A stretch of 64,000 nt of DNA from Paraburkholderia phenazinium (GCF_900141745.1 NZ_FSRM01000001.1:1612001-1676000), one strand, 5' to 3'; counted from the stretch's first letter, positions 20,221-30,374 are shown. Numbers and translations: made by a program. Notes: generated by a model not told the origin, from the sequence alone.

Positions 20221-21396
20221 ATGGATCTAGACTTCTGGTGGCTGCTCGTCATACCTGTCGCTTTCGCGTTCGGCTGGATGGCCGCGCGTTACGACCTCAA
20301 GACGCTGTTGTCCGAGAGCGCCAACCTGCCGCGTTCATACTTCCGTGGCCTCAATTTTCTCCTTAACGAACAGCCGGACCAGGCCATCGATGCGTTCATC
20401 GAGGTCGTCAAGCTCGATCCAGAAACCATCGAACTGCATTTCGCGCTTGGTAACCTGTTCCGTCGTCGCGGCGAGACTGATCGCGCGATTCGCGTGCATC
20501 AAAATCTGCTGAGCCGCGCCGACCTGCCCGTCACCGAGCGCGATCACGCGCTCTACGAGTTGGGCCAGGATTTTCTGAAGGCGGGTCTGCTCGACCGGGC
20601 GGAAGAGACGTTCCGCTCGCTCGAGACCGGCGATTACGCGCTGGGTGCGCAGCGTGCGCTGCTCACCATCTACGAAATCGAGAAGGACTGGAACAAGTCG
20701 ATCGACACCGCGCGCCACCTCGAAACGATGGGCGCCGAATCGCTGGACAAGGAAATCGGCCAATTCCACTGCGAGCTGGCGCAGGAAGCGTTGCAGCAAA
20801 AGAATCCCGCAGAGTCCCGCCGCCAGTTGCATCTGGCGTTGAAGGCGAACCCGCACAGCGTGCGCGCCACCATTCTGTTTGGCGACGTGGATATGGCAGG
20901 CGGCGCGCAGGAAGCGGCGATCGCGCAGTGGCGCAAGGTCGAGGAGCAGAATTCTTCATATCTGCCGCTCGTCGCGGAGAAGCTGATGAAGGCCTACGAG
21001 GCGCTCGGACGTCCGGAGGACGGGGCGGATCTGCTGACGACGTGGGTCGACCGCTATCCCACGAACGATCTGCTCGATGTCGCCTACCAGTACGTCGCGG
21101 CCCTGCGCGGGCAGGACGCGGCGCACACGCTCGCGCGCTCGCAGATGCAGAAGTCGCCCAATCTGGCGGGCATGACGCGCCTGCTCGAAGCGCAGCAGGC
21201 CACGGCGGAAGAACCGCGGCGCAGCGAACTCGAACTGATGCGCACGCTGATCAGGCAGCGCACCAAAAATCTGCCACGGTATACGTGCCAGAATTGCGGT
21301 TTCCGGGCACGCCTTTTCTACTGGCAGTGTCCGGGTTGCAGCGGGTGGGAAACCTATGCGCCGCGCCGGGTCGAACCGATCACGGCGTCGAGCTGA
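20221..21396 (+). CDS. lapB: LPS assembly protein B (TPR protein with rubredoxin-like zinc end)
   Basis: 391 residues from the ATG at 20221. It has an N-terminal membrane anchor (MDLDFWWLLVIPVAFAFGWMAARYD), then SYFRGLNFLLNEQPDQAIDAFIEV and about nine TPR-like repeats, and a C-terminal zinc ribbon (YTCQNCGFRARLFYWQCPGCSGWETY; four cysteines in two CxxC pairs). This is the exact LapB/YciM layout, with the TPRs and rubredoxin module facing the cytoplasm. It recruits LpxC to FtsH. It follows lapA by 61 nt. Confidence 0.95.
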   Translation: MDLDFWWLLVIPVAFAFGWMAARYDLKTLLSESANLPRSYFRGLNFLLNEQPDQAIDAFIEVVKLDPETIELHFALGNLFRRRGETDRAIRVHQNLLSRADLPVTERDHALYELGQDFLKAGLLDRAEETFRSLETGDYALGAQRALLTIYEIEKDWNKSIDTARHLETMGAESLDKEIGQFHCELAQEALQQKNPAESRRQLHLALKANPHSVRATILFGDVDMAGGAQEAAIAQWRKVEEQNSSYLPLVAEKLMKAYEALGRPEDGADLLTTWVDRYPTNDLLDVAYQYVAALRGQDAAHTLARSQMQKSPNLAGMTRLLEAQQATAEEPRRSELELMRTLIRQRTKNLPRYTCQNCGFRARLFYWQCPGCSGWETYAPRRVEPITASS

Positions 21397-21446
21397 CCCG
21401 GAAACCATCACCGGTAACATAACCGGAACCCATAACCGGAACGCGT

Positions 21447-22850
21447 ATGAAAATCACCATCATCGGCACGGGCTATGTCGGGCTTGTCACTGGCGCGTGT
21501 CTTGCCGAAATCGGTCACGACGTTTTCTGCCTGGATGTCGATCCGCGCAAGATCGAAATCCTCAACAACGGTGGCGTCCCCATCCACGAACCGGGCCTGC
21601 AGGAAATCATCGCCCGTACGCGGGCTGCACGGCGCATCACGTTTTCGACGGACGTCGAAGCGAGCGTGGCGCACGGTGAAGTGCAGTTCATCGCGGTCGG
21701 CACGCCGCCCGATGAAGACGGCTCGGCTGACCTGCAGTACGTCCTTGAAGCGGCGCGCAATATCGGCCGCACCATGAACGGCTTCAAGGTGATTGTCGAC
21801 AAGTCGACGGTCCCGGTCGGCACCGCGCAACGCGTGCGCGCGGTCGTGCAGGAGGAACTGGCGAAGCGCGGTTTGGCCGGCAGCGACCAGCATCGCTTCT
21901 CGGTGGTCTCGAATCCGGAATTCCTCAAGGAGGGGGCTGCAGTCGATGACTTCATGCGCCCCGACCGTATCGTGCTAGGCCACGACGAAGACGAAGCCGG
22001 CCAACGTGCCCGCGAACTCATGAAGCGCCTGTATGCGCCGTTCAACCGCAATCACGAACGCACGCTCTACATGGATGTGCGCTCGGCGGAATTCACGAAG
22101 TACGCCGCTAATGCGATGCTTGCCACGCGCATTTCGTTCATGAACGAGATGGCGAACCTCGCTGACCGCGTTGGCGCCGATATCGAAGCGGTCCGTCGCG
22201 GCATCGGTTCGGACCCGCGCATCGGCTATCACTTCCTGTATGCCGGATGCGGTTACGGCGGCTCATGCTTCCCGAAGGACGTGCAGGCGCTGGTGCGTAC
22301 TGCCAGTGAAAGCGGCCACAATCTGCGCATTCTCGAAGCCGTCGAAGCAGTGAACAACGAGCAGAAAGAAGTGCTCGTGCGCAAGATCACCAGCACGCTC
22401 GGCGAAGACCTGAGCGGCCGCACGTTTGCCGTGTGGGGTCTCGCGTTCAAGCCGAACACCGACGATATGCGTGAAGCGCCGAGCCGGCGCATCATCGCCG
22501 AACTTCTGGCTCGCGGCGCCAAGGTGCGCGCGTACGATCCTGTTGCGCTCAACGAAGCGCGCCGGGTGTTCGCGATCGACCTGCACGACGCGCCCGAGCA
22601 ACTGGCCCGTCTGCATTTCGCGAGCACGCAGGACGAAACGCTCACAGGCGCGGACGCGCTGGTGATCGTCACCGAATGGAAGGAGTTCAAGAGCCCCGAC
22701 TTCCTGCACCTGAAATCGGTGCTGAAGACGCCGCTCATTTTCGACGGCCGTAACCTTTACGAACCGGAAGCGATGACCGAACTGGGCATCGATTACCACT
22801 CGATTGGACGTCCTTATGCCCAACCCTCCGAACTCCCAGCCGATGTCTGA
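21447..22850 (+). CDS. ugd: UDP-glucose 6-dehydrogenase
   Basis: 467 residues. It shows the N-terminal Rossmann motif [56 protein letters not shown], and the catalytic Cys in [16 protein letters not shown]. The C-terminal domain starts [18 protein letters not shown]. It oxidises UDP-glucose to UDP-glucuronate, which in Burkholderia feeds Ara4N modification of lipid A and exopolysaccharide. It lies between lapB and the heptose genes. Its 3' end overlaps the next gene, so expression is likely coupled. Confidence 0.95.
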   Translation: MKITIIGTGYVGLVTGACLAEIGHDVFCLDVDPRKIEILNNGGVPIHEPGLQEIIARTRAARRITFSTDVEASVAHGEVQFIAVGTPPDEDGSADLQYVLEAARNIGRTMNGFKVIVDKSTVPVGTAQRVRAVVQEELAKRGLAGSDQHRFSVVSNPEFLKEGAAVDDFMRPDRIVLGHDEDEAGQRARELMKRLYAPFNRNHERTLYMDVRSAEFTKYAANAMLATRISFMNEMANLADRVGADIEAVRRGIGSDPRIGYHFLYAGCGYGGSCFPKDVQALVRTASESGHNLRILEAVEAVNNEQKEVLVRKITSTLGEDLSGRTFAVWGLAFKPNTDDMREAPSRRIIAELLARGAKVRAYDPVALNEARRVFAIDLHDAPEQLARLHFASTQDETLTGADALVIVTEWKEFKSPDFLHLKSVLKTPLIFDGRNLYEPEAMTELGIDYHSIGRPYAQPSELPADV

Positions 22851-23817
22851 GTCCGTCAACGAAACCACCGTGTCCACTTCTGCACCCATCTCGGTACCGC
22901 GCGAGAGGCTCGGCGGTGCACGTGTGCTGGTGGTCGGCGACGTCATGCTCGACCGTTACTGGTTTGGCGACGTCAACCGTATTTCACCTGAGGCACCGGT
23001 GCCTGTCGTGCATGTGCAGAAGCAGGAAGATCGCCTCGGCGGCGCGGCCAACGTGGCGCGCAACGCCGTCGCCCTCGGCGCGCAGGCGGGATTGTTGTGC
23101 GTGGTCGGTCATGACGAGCCGGGTGAGCGAATCATCCAGTTGCTCGGTGACAGCGGCGTGGTACCGCATCTGGAACGCGATCCTGCTCTGCTGACCACCA
23201 TCAAGCTGCGTGTCCTGTCACGCCAGCAGCAGTTGCTGCGGGTCGACTTCGAGAATACGCCCGCGCATGAAGTACTGCTCGCGAGCCTGGCGCGCTTTGA
23301 CGAACTGCTGTCCTCCCATGACGTGATCCTGATGTCGGACTACGCCAAGGGCGGCCTGACACACGTCACGAAGATGATTGCGAAGGCGCACGCGGCCGGC
23401 AAGCCAGTGCTCGTCGACCCGAAGGGTGACGATTGGGAACGCTATCGCGGCGCCACGCTGATCACGCCGAATCGCGCCGAGTTGCGCGAGGTGGTCGGGC
23501 AATGGAAATCCGAAGACGATCTGATCGCGCGCGTGACGAAGCTGCGCGCGGAGCTCGAGTTCAAGGCGCTGCTGCTGACGCGCTCGGAAGAGGGCATGAC
23601 GCTCTTCTCCGACGACGGCATTCTGCACGCCTCGGCCGTTGCGCGTGAAGTGTATGATGTCTCGGGTGCGGGCGACACCGTGATCGCCACGCTGGCCGTG
23701 ATGCTCGGCGCGGGCCTGTCGCTCGTCGACGCTGTTGCGCTTGCGAACCGCGCGGCCGGCATCGTGGTCGGCAAGCTGGGCACCGCTACCGTCGACTACG
23801 ACGAACTCTTTCTCTAA
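22816..23817 (+). CDS. hldE: D-glycero-beta-D-manno-heptose-7-phosphate kinase (HldE kinase domain)
   Basis: A PfkB/ribokinase-family protein corresponding only to domain I of E. coli HldE/RfaE; the cytidylyltransferase half is absent, so it is the stand-alone kinase (rfaE1/hldA type). Motifs are [54 protein letters not shown] and the catalytic [14 protein letters not shown]. Its start is uncertain: ATG 22816 (35-nt overlap with ugd) or ATG 22843 (8-nt overlap); both give a variable N-terminal extension. It phosphorylates heptose-7-phosphate at C1 for the LPS inner core. Confidence 0.9.
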   Translation: MPNPPNSQPMSESVNETTVSTSAPISVPRERLGGARVLVVGDVMLDRYWFGDVNRISPEAPVPVVHVQKQEDRLGGAANVARNAVALGAQAGLLCVVGHDEPGERIIQLLGDSGVVPHLERDPALLTTIKLRVLSRQQQLLRVDFENTPAHEVLLASLARFDELLSSHDVILMSDYAKGGLTHVTKMIAKAHAAGKPVLVDPKGDDWERYRGATLITPNRAELREVVGQWKSEDDLIARVTKLRAELEFKALLLTRSEEGMTLFSDDGILHASAVAREVYDVSGAGDTVIATLAVMLGAGLSLVDAVALANRAAGIVVGKLGTATVDYDELFL

Positions 23818-23940
23818 TACCGCACGCCGCCTCGCGCCCGCTTGCGGCGCGAGCGCCGGGTGTCATTGAAACTGTCGGTTGGAGTTGGCGCTTCAGCGCT
23901 CGCTCCAACCCTATGTAAAGCTCAATTCCGCAGGACGACC

Positions 23941-24933
23941 ATGACCCTTATCGTCACCGGCGCGGCCGGCTTTATCGGCAGCAATATCGTAAAAGCGCTC
24001 AACGAGCGCGGCGAACAACGCATCATCGCCGTCGACAATCTCACGCGCGCCGACAAGTTCAAGAACCTGGTCGATTGCGAGATCGACGACTATCTCGACA
24101 AGACCGAATTCGTCGAACGCTTTGCGCGCGGCGATTTCGGCAAGGTCCGCGCGATCTTCCACGAAGGCGCCTGTTCGGACACGATGGAAACCGACGGCCG
24201 CTACATGATGGACAACAACTTCCGCTACAGCCGCGCGGTACTCGACGCGTGCCTCGCGCAGGGCGTGCAGTTTCTGTACGCATCGTCCGCGGCGACGTAT
24301 GGCGGCTCGAGCCGCTTCGTGGAAGAGCGCGAAGTGGAGCAACCGCTCAACGTCTACGGCTATTCGAAGTTCCTGTTCGATCAGGTGATTCGCCGCGTGC
24401 TGCCCACCGCGAAAAGCCAGATTGCCGGCTTTCGTTACTTCAACGTCTACGGCCAGCGCGAAACGCACAAGGCGCGGATGGCGTCGGTTGCGTTCCACAA
24501 CTTCAACCAGTTCCGCGCCGAGGGCAAGGTCAAGCTGTTCGGCGAATACAACGGCTATGCTGCCGGCGAGCAGACGCGCGATTTCGTTTCGGTGGAAGAC
24601 GTGACGAAGGTCAATCTGCACTTCTTCGATCACCCGGAGAGGTCGGGCATCTTCAATCTCGGCAGCGGCCGTGCACAGCCGTTCAACGACATTGCGACGA
24701 CCGTCGTCAACACGTTGCGCGCGCTCAACAACGAGCCGCCGCTCTCGCTTGCCGAGCAGGTGCAGCGCGGCTTGATCGAGTACATTCCGTTTCCCGATGC
24801 GCTGCGCGGCAAGTACCAGTGCTTCACGCAGGCCGATCTCACGAAGCTGCGCGCAGCTGGTTACGATGAGCCGTTCCTGAGCGTGCAGGAAGGCGTCGAT
24901 CGTTACGTACGTTGGCTATTCGGCCAGCTATAA
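23941..24933 (+). CDS. hldD: ADP-L-glycero-D-manno-heptose-6-epimerase
   Basis: 330 residues from ATG 23941, which restores the family N-terminus [20 protein letters not shown] (NAD-binding GxxGxxG). The extended SDR features are [10 protein letters not shown], the [10 protein letters not shown] catalytic Tyr-Lys motif, [10 protein letters not shown] and DFVSVEDV. It epimerises ADP-heptose at C6 as the last step of inner-core precursor synthesis, directly after hldE. An upstream in-frame start at 23842 is rejected. Confidence 0.95.
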   Translation: MTLIVTGAAGFIGSNIVKALNERGEQRIIAVDNLTRADKFKNLVDCEIDDYLDKTEFVERFARGDFGKVRAIFHEGACSDTMETDGRYMMDNNFRYSRAVLDACLAQGVQFLYASSAATYGGSSRFVEEREVEQPLNVYGYSKFLFDQVIRRVLPTAKSQIAGFRYFNVYGQRETHKARMASVAFHNFNQFRAEGKVKLFGEYNGYAAGEQTRDFVSVEDVTKVNLHFFDHPERSGIFNLGSGRAQPFNDIATTVVNTLRALNNEPPLSLAEQVQRGLIEYIPFPDALRGKYQCFTQADLTKLRAAGYDEPFLSVQEGVDRYVRWLFGQL

Positions 24934-25012
24934 ATCATTCGCAGACCTCTCTAAACTTGGAATCTCCTGGACGGTGATCGTCACCGGTCAGGTTGTAAGA
25001 GGGAGATTCCAT

Positions 25013-25405
25013 ATGTTGCGAAAAATCATGGTTACGGCGGCAATGCTCGCCGCATTCGGCCACGCCTACGCGTCGGTCGACATCAATACGGCCAACGAGG
25101 CTGGGCTGCGTGGCATCAAGGGCATTGGCCCCGCCAAGGCGAAAGCCATTCTCGAAGAGCGCGACGCGCACGGTCCGTTCAAGGATCCCACGGATCTCAG
25201 CAAGCGTGTCAAAGGCATGGGCGGGCATACCGTCGAGCGCCTGCAGGCGGAAGGTCTCGCTGTCGGTCCGGCTGGTGCTGCTGCTGGGGTACAGGCTGCG
25301 GCGCCTGCGCAGGGCAACGCCGCGACCGCTGCGACCGCAGTGTCTCAGCCGGCTACGGCAACGGGTGCGCAAAAGGGTAGCGCGGCAGTGGTGGTGAAGA
25401 AATAG
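25013..25405 (+). CDS. comEA: ComEA-like helix-hairpin-helix protein
   Basis: 130 residues starting at ATG 25013 behind the strong Shine-Dalgarno AGAGGGAGA. A signal peptide (MLRKIMVTAAMLAAFGHAYA) leads into VDINTANEAGLRGIKGIGPAKAKAILEERDAHGPFKDPTDL and GMGGHTVERLQAEGL, the two HhH motifs of ComEA DNA receptors. An Ala-rich low-complexity tail closes it. ComEA binds incoming DNA in the periplasm during natural transformation. In Burkholderia the gene is constantly placed before cysM. Confidence 0.88.
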   Translation: MLRKIMVTAAMLAAFGHAYASVDINTANEAGLRGIKGIGPAKAKAILEERDAHGPFKDPTDLSKRVKGMGGHTVERLQAEGLAVGPAGAAAGVQAAAPAQGNAATAATAVSQPATATGAQKGSAAVVVKK

Positions 25406-25518
25406 ACGCATGCGGCGGCGCGTGGTTATGCGCGCGCCGCCGTATCGTTTAGCGTTCCTTCAGGTTGGAGTGAAGTCGGCATACAACACTCCTTCAGCTG
25501 TCACTCAGATGACTGGCT

Positions 25519-25545
25519 CCCGCGGTACTCGGCCGCGGGCTTTTT
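25519..25545 (+). terminator. Rho-independent terminator between comEA and cysM
   Basis: CCCGCGG (25519-25525) pairs with CCGCGGG (25533-25539), followed by CTTTTT. A second strong GC hairpin without a T run lies just past the comEA stop (about 25411-25441). The 286-nt gap to cysM thus holds two separate hairpins and an intervening weak stem (GGAGTG/CACTCC at about 25467-25492). Confidence 0.75.
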
Positions 25546-25691
25546 GCGTTGCACGCCGTTTATACCTATACGTTATATCGGCATACCTTTGCGACGATGC
25601 ATCCATGCCGTTACAAGGGCCGCACGGCAGGGCGACGCACGGTGGTTTAGAATCGTTGGATTCAATACTCCGCGCAGCGACAGCACCCCAT

Positions 25692-26594
25692 ATGGCTTAC
25701 AAAACGATTGAAGACACGATCGGCAATACGCCGCTCGTCCAGCTTGTCCGCTTGCCTGACGATGAGATCCGCAGCCGCAACAACGTGATCCTCGGCAAGC
25801 TCGAGGGTAACAATCCGGCGGGCTCGGTGAAGGACCGCCCGGCATTGTCGATGATCAAGAAGGCCGAAGCGCGCGGGCGCATCAAGCCGGGCGACACGCT
25901 GATCGAAGCCACTAGCGGCAACACCGGTATCGCGCTGGCGATGGCGGCTGCTGTTCGTGGCTACAAGATGGTGCTGATCATGCCGGAAGACCTGTCCGTC
26001 GAGCGTCGTCAGAGCATGGCTGCGTACGGCGCGCAGATCGTGCTTACGCCGGTGACGGGTGGCATGGAATACGCACGCGATCTCGCCGAGCAGATGCAGC
26101 GCGAAGGCAAGGGCATCATCCTCGACCAGTTTGCGAATCCGGATAATCCGATCGCTCACTACGAATCGACCGGTCCGGAAATCTGGCAGGAAACCGAAGG
26201 GCGTATCACGCACTTCGTTTCGGCCATGGGCACTACCGGCACGATCATGGGCGTGTCGCAGTATCTGAAAGAACAGAATCAGGCCATCGAGATTATTGGT
26301 GCGCAGCCGGAAGAGGGTTCGCGCATTCCGGGTATCCGCAAATGGCCGGAAGCGTATCTGCCGAAGATTTTCGACCGCAGCCGTGTGGATCGCGTCGAGA
26401 ACGTGAGTCAGGCGGCGTCGGAAGCGATGGCGCGCAAGATGGCGGCAGTGGAAGGGATTTTTTGCGGTATTTCCTCGGCGGGTGCTTGCGAGGTGGCGTT
26501 GCGCATTGCGCGGCAGGTCGAGAACGCGACCATTGTGTTCGTGGTATGCGATCGCGGCGATCGGTATCTTTCGACGGGCGTGTTCCCGGCGTGA
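25692..26594 (+). CDS. cysM: Cysteine synthase B
   Basis: 300 residues from ATG 25692 (MAYKTIEDTIGNTPLVQLVRL). The PLP lysine is in GNNPAGSVKDRPALSMI, the substrate loop is ATSGNTGIALAMAAA, and GTTGTIMGVSQYLKE binds the cofactor phosphate. The KDRPALSMI form and the short length indicate CysM rather than CysK; it makes cysteine from O-acetylserine and sulfide or thiosulfate. A much longer in-frame ORF reaches back to 25410, but the conserved N-terminus fixes the start. Confidence 0.93.
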   Translation: MAYKTIEDTIGNTPLVQLVRLPDDEIRSRNNVILGKLEGNNPAGSVKDRPALSMIKKAEARGRIKPGDTLIEATSGNTGIALAMAAAVRGYKMVLIMPEDLSVERRQSMAAYGAQIVLTPVTGGMEYARDLAEQMQREGKGIILDQFANPDNPIAHYESTGPEIWQETEGRITHFVSAMGTTGTIMGVSQYLKEQNQAIEIIGAQPEEGSRIPGIRKWPEAYLPKIFDRSRVDRVENVSQAASEAMARKMAAVEGIFCGISSAGACEVALRIARQVENATIVFVVCDRGDRYLSTGVFPA

Positions 26595-26641
26595 TGGAGC
26601 TTGAGTAAACGCGGCGGATGCGCTTGATGGGTCATTCGCCA

Positions 26642-26679
26642 AACAAAAAAGCGCCGGCTATGACCGGCGCTTTTTTGTT
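26642..26679. terminator. Bidirectional terminator between convergent cysM and mltB
   Basis: Perfect stem AACAAAAAAGCGCCGG / CCGGCGCTTTTTTGTT with a CTATGA loop. T runs occur on both strands, serving the convergent genes on either side. Confidence 0.92.
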
Positions 26680-26718
26680 CAGGCCGTGCTTCGAACACGG
26701 TAAGCCGGTTGCGCGCGC

Positions 26719-28179
26719 TTATTGCGAGTCTGACGAGTCCGGCGCAGGCGCAGGCATACCCATCGGCGGAGGCATCGGGCTGGCCGAAGGAGGCACGGCC
26801 ATCGTCGCGGGCGCGGAAGAGGGCGGCAACGAACCCGCTGGCATCGAAGACGGCGGCATTGAATTCCGAGTGACGGAGTTTGGCGGCATCGCACCCTGCG
26901 GCAGCGCCCCTGGCGCCATCGAACCAGGCGGCACCGCACCCTGTGGCACCAACCCCGGCGGCGTGGACCCAGGTGCGCCGTGGTTGTCCAGATCGCCGGA
27001 CGCCTCCAGTTGGGCCTTGATTCTCTCGCCGAGCTGATACACCGACAGCGCATAGAAGAAGCTACGGTTATAGCGCGTCAGCACGTAGAAATTCTTCAAC
27101 CCCAGCTTGTATTCGGTAGGCATCCCGGGCGTGGGCAAGTCGATGATCGTCACCGGCGTGGCGGCCTCGGCGTTCATATCGAGGCCCGGCTGATCGAGCA
27201 GCATGCCGGCGTGCAGCAATTGCTCGAGCGGCCAGTGCGGTTCGGGTTGACCATCCGCGCCAGCTTGCGCGATACCCTGGCTGCCGGCATCCGAGCCGAT
27301 GTTCCACACCACCGGTCGACCGTTTTCCCAGCCGTTCTGTTTCAGATAATTTGCCACACTGCCGATTGCGTCAGCCTGACTGTTGCGCAAATCGATCTGC
27401 TTGTTGCCGTCATACGAGATCGCATACTGCACGATGCTGCTCGGCAGAAATTGCGGAATACCGATGGCCCCGGTGTACGAGCCGAGCACCGAGGTCGGAT
27501 CGATTTGCGAGTCGCGGGTCCAGACCAGATAGTCCTCGAGATTCTTGCGGAAGGTCTGCTCGCGATCGGCGCGGTTCGGGGTGTTCGGGTAATCGAAAGC
27601 GAGGGTCGTCAGCGCGTCGAGCACGCGGAAGTTGCCCATGAAGCGCCCGTAGATGGTTTCCACGCCGAGAATGCCGACAATCACTTCCGGCGGCACGCCG
27701 AATTGCTCATAGGCACGCTGCAGTGTGGCCTGGTTGTTACGCCAGAAGCGCACACCCGCGTTGATGCGGATCGGATCGAGGAAGCGCGCCTGATAGGAGC
27801 GCCAGTTCTTCACGGACGGCGCGGTCGACGGCGCCGGCGTGACGAGCTTGACTGCGGTCGCCGAGTAGCTGACGCCGGCAAACAGCGCGTGCAACGCGGT
27901 GGGATCGAAGTCATAGCGCGCCACCATGTCGTTGATAAAGCCGTCGACATCCGGATTGTTTGCGTAGCGCTGCGGAATGATCTCTTCTTCAAAGGTCTGC
28001 CCTTGCGGTACCGCCTGCTGGGGCTGACTTTGCGCGACCAGCAACGGAGGTCTGGCGACGCTGGTCTGTGCCTCGGCCGGACTGGCTGCCGCGAACGCGC
28101 ACCATGCAACGTATAGCGCAGCGGCCATGTTCTGGATGCATAGCCGGTTTCGTGCGGACAGAGCAAGCTTAACGGTCAT
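26719..28179 (-). CDS. mltB: Lytic murein transglycosylase B with Pro/Gly-rich tail
   Basis: 486 residues. An N-terminal signal sequence (CIQNMAAALYVAWCAFAAASPAEA) is followed by the SLT_2 domain: DMVARYDFDPTALHALF, the catalytic Glu in GILGVETIYGRFMGNFRVLDAL, and ASGAIGIPQFLPSS-like SYTGAIGIPQFLPSS. It cleaves glycosidic bonds in peptidoglycan to anhydromuropeptides. The last ~95 residues are an unusual low-complexity tail of imperfect PPGxxPxGA/MPPxS units, much longer than the enzyme needs. No lipobox Cys is seen, so it is more likely soluble in the periplasm than a lipoprotein. Confidence 0.9.
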   Translation of the reverse strand: MTVKLALSARNRLCIQNMAAALYVAWCAFAAASPAEAQTSVARPPLLVAQSQPQQAVPQGQTFEEEIIPQRYANNPDVDGFINDMVARYDFDPTALHALFAGVSYSATAVKLVTPAPSTAPSVKNWRSYQARFLDPIRINAGVRFWRNNQATLQRAYEQFGVPPEVIVGILGVETIYGRFMGNFRVLDALTTLAFDYPNTPNRADREQTFRKNLEDYLVWTRDSQIDPTSVLGSYTGAIGIPQFLPSSIVQYAISYDGNKQIDLRNSQADAIGSVANYLKQNGWENGRPVVWNIGSDAGSQGIAQAGADGQPEPHWPLEQLLHAGMLLDQPGLDMNAEAATPVTIIDLPTPGMPTEYKLGLKNFYVLTRYNRSFFYALSVYQLGERIKAQLEASGDLDNHGAPGSTPPGLVPQGAVPPGSMAPGALPQGAMPPNSVTRNSMPPSSMPAGSLPPSSAPATMAVPPSASPMPPPMGMPAPAPDSSDSQ

Positions 28180-28394
28180 AGTGAACTGGGAGCGCAGTGC
28201 GAAGGGGTCGGAGGGCGGCAGAAGATTACGGGGCAGTATACCCGAGGCCCATTGCAGAACTGTGCAGAACCGTTGCTACAGTCCGAAGCGTGCAGAGGGT
28301 GTGGTAACTTGATGGTGTTGGGCGCGCCGCACGTGCGCGCCTTTGGACGGAGACACGCGGTTCGCGTTCGCGCGACGCGTCGCAGAAGAGAATC

Positions 28395-29318
28395 ATGGCA
28401 ACAGCCTTCTATTCCCACGCAGACTGCCTGCTGCACGAGATGGGCGCATGGCATCCGGAATGTCCAGCGCGCCTGCAGGCAATCGAAGATCAACTGATCG
28501 CAAGCCGGATCGACGCGCTGATCGAACGCGAGTCGCCGCCGCTTGCCGATGAAGCCGCGCTCCTGCGCGTACATACCCAGGCGCACGTCGACTATGTGCG
28601 GAGCCGTTCACCAGACGCAGGTTACGCGGAGATCGACCCGGACACGTCGATGAATCCGCACACCTGGCAAGCCGCGCTGCGTGCCGCGGGTGCCGCGGTG
28701 GCCGCGACCGATGCCGTCATTGAGGGACGCTACGACAACGCCTTCTGCAGCGTGCGCCCACCGGGTCACCACGCCGAGCCGGCCCGTGCGATGGGCTTCT
28801 GCTTCTTCAACAACGTTGCGATCGCGGCGCGTCATGCGTTGGAAGTGCATGGTCTGCAGCGGGTGGCGATTATCGATTTCGACGTCCACCACGGCAACGG
28901 CACCGAGGCCGCTTTTTCCGGCGACTCGCGGGTGCTGATGTGCAGCTTCTTCCAGCATCCGTTTTATCCATACACCGGGGCCGACAATCAGGCGCCCAAC
29001 ATGGTCAACGTGCCGATGCCGGCGCGCTCGAAGGGCATGGAAGTGCGCGAGGCGGTGGACATGCTGTGGCTGCCGCGCCTGCATGCGTTCAAGCCGGAGA
29101 TGGTGTTCGTGTCGGCGGGTTTCGACGCGCATCGCGAGGACGATCTCGGCAATATGGGCCTCGTCGAGGCCGACTACGTGTGGCTGACCGAGCAGGTTCG
29201 CGAGATCGCCAACCGACATGCGAATGGGCGGATCGTGAGCTGTCTGGAGGGTGGGTATAACCTGTCGGCGCTTGGGCGCAGCGTGGTCGCGCACTTGAAG
29301 GCGCTGGCGGAGATCTGA
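28395..29318 (+). CDS. Histone deacetylase-family (acetylpolyamine/class II) amidohydrolase
   Basis: 307 residues. It starts ATAFYSHADCLLHEMGAWHPECPARLQAI. Zinc/catalytic motifs are RPPGHHAEPARAMGFCFFNNVAIAA (His-His dyad) and IIDFDVHHGNGTEAAF (Asp and His ligands), then FVSAGFDAHREDDLG, and CLEGGYNLSALGRSV. These match bacterial class II HDAC-like deacetylases; substrates of relatives include acetylpolyamines and other acetylated small molecules. Single gene, divergent from mltB, with the crotonase gene downstream. Confidence 0.9.
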   Translation: MATAFYSHADCLLHEMGAWHPECPARLQAIEDQLIASRIDALIERESPPLADEAALLRVHTQAHVDYVRSRSPDAGYAEIDPDTSMNPHTWQAALRAAGAAVAATDAVIEGRYDNAFCSVRPPGHHAEPARAMGFCFFNNVAIAARHALEVHGLQRVAIIDFDVHHGNGTEAAFSGDSRVLMCSFFQHPFYPYTGADNQAPNMVNVPMPARSKGMEVREAVDMLWLPRLHAFKPEMVFVSAGFDAHREDDLGNMGLVEADYVWLTEQVREIANRHANGRIVSCLEGGYNLSALGRSVVAHLKALAEI

Positions 29319-29406
29319 TTGCGTCGATGCGCCTCTGAGCGGTGTTCGCGGACTTCTTCGCGAGGTCGGAGCGCCGGGTGAACTGGGCGAACCAAAGCGA
29401 GGGTGG

Positions 29407-30306
29407 ATGATGAATTCGGACAATCAAACCTCTGGCATGGCTGGCACAAGCGCTTCGGGAGCCGGCAGGGGAGGAGCAGGCGCTGCAGAATCCTGCGTCG
29501 CCAAAACTCCTGAGGCGGCAAACGGCGCAGCACTCGTCGAGGTTACGCATGATGCCTATGGCGTCCTCGGTGTCGTGCGTTTGACGATGAACCGGCCCGA
29601 GGCGTTTAACGCGTTGTCCGAGGCCTTGCTCGACGCGTTGCAGGACGCGCTCGCGTCCATCGCGCAAACGGATGCGCGCGTTGTGGTGATCGAAGGCGCG
29701 GGTCGCGCCTTTTGCGCGGGACACGATCTGAAAGAGATGCGTTCGAAGCCATCGCTTGCCTACTATCAGGCGCTGTTCAGCCGCTGCACGAAGCTGATGT
29801 TGGCGATCCAGCGCTTGCCGCAACCGGTGATTGCACGTGTACATGGGATTGCGACCGCCGCCGGTTGCCAGCTGGTCGCGATGTGCGATCTGGCTGTTGC
29901 GGCCGACACGGCGCGCTTTGCGGTATCCGGGGTCAATCTGGGGCTGTTTTGCGCGACGCCTGCGGTGCCGTTGTCACGTAATCTGTCGCGGAAGGCGGCG
30001 CTCGAAATGTTGCTGACCGGCGACTTCATCGATGCGCACGAGGCCCGTCAGCAAGGCCTCATCAACCGCGTTGCAGCAGCGGACGAACTCGATGCGGCAG
30101 TCGCCGCGCTGGCGTCGAGCATTTGCGCGAAGCCCGTCGAGGCGGTACGCGCCGGCAAGGGCCTCTTTTACCGCCAACTCGAGATGGGCGTCGAGGCAGC
30201 GTATCAGCTCGCTGGCCAGACGATGGCTTGCAACATGATGGACGAGTCCGCGCTCGAAGGCGTCCAGGCCTTCATCGACAAGCGGGCCCCGGACTGGCAC
30301 CGCTGA
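29407..30306 (+). CDS. Enoyl-CoA hydratase/isomerase-family protein (ECHDC3-like)
   Basis: 299 residues with a ~40-residue Gly/Ala/Ser-rich N-terminal extension. The crotonase fold begins at GVLGVVRLTMNRPEAFNALSEALLDAL. The oxyanion-hole motifs are GRAFCAGHDLKEM and HGIATAAGCQLVAMCDLAVAA. The two catalytic glutamates of true hydratases are not seen (Q in GCQLVA; GLFCATPAV where PE is usual), which resembles the ECHDC3 branch. The reaction is therefore uncertain. No operon partner is obvious. Confidence 0.85.
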   Translation: MMNSDNQTSGMAGTSASGAGRGGAGAAESCVAKTPEAANGAALVEVTHDAYGVLGVVRLTMNRPEAFNALSEALLDALQDALASIAQTDARVVVIEGAGRAFCAGHDLKEMRSKPSLAYYQALFSRCTKLMLAIQRLPQPVIARVHGIATAAGCQLVAMCDLAVAADTARFAVSGVNLGLFCATPAVPLSRNLSRKAALEMLLTGDFIDAHEARQQGLINRVAAADELDAAVAALASSICAKPVEAVRAGKGLFYRQLEMGVEAAYQLAGQTMACNMMDESALEGVQAFIDKRAPDWHR

Positions 30307-30374
30307 GTTTGAGAGCTCCCGGCGTGCTGGCGCCGCGCACAGGCATCCCTCACTGCGCATCGGTTATACGAGGC

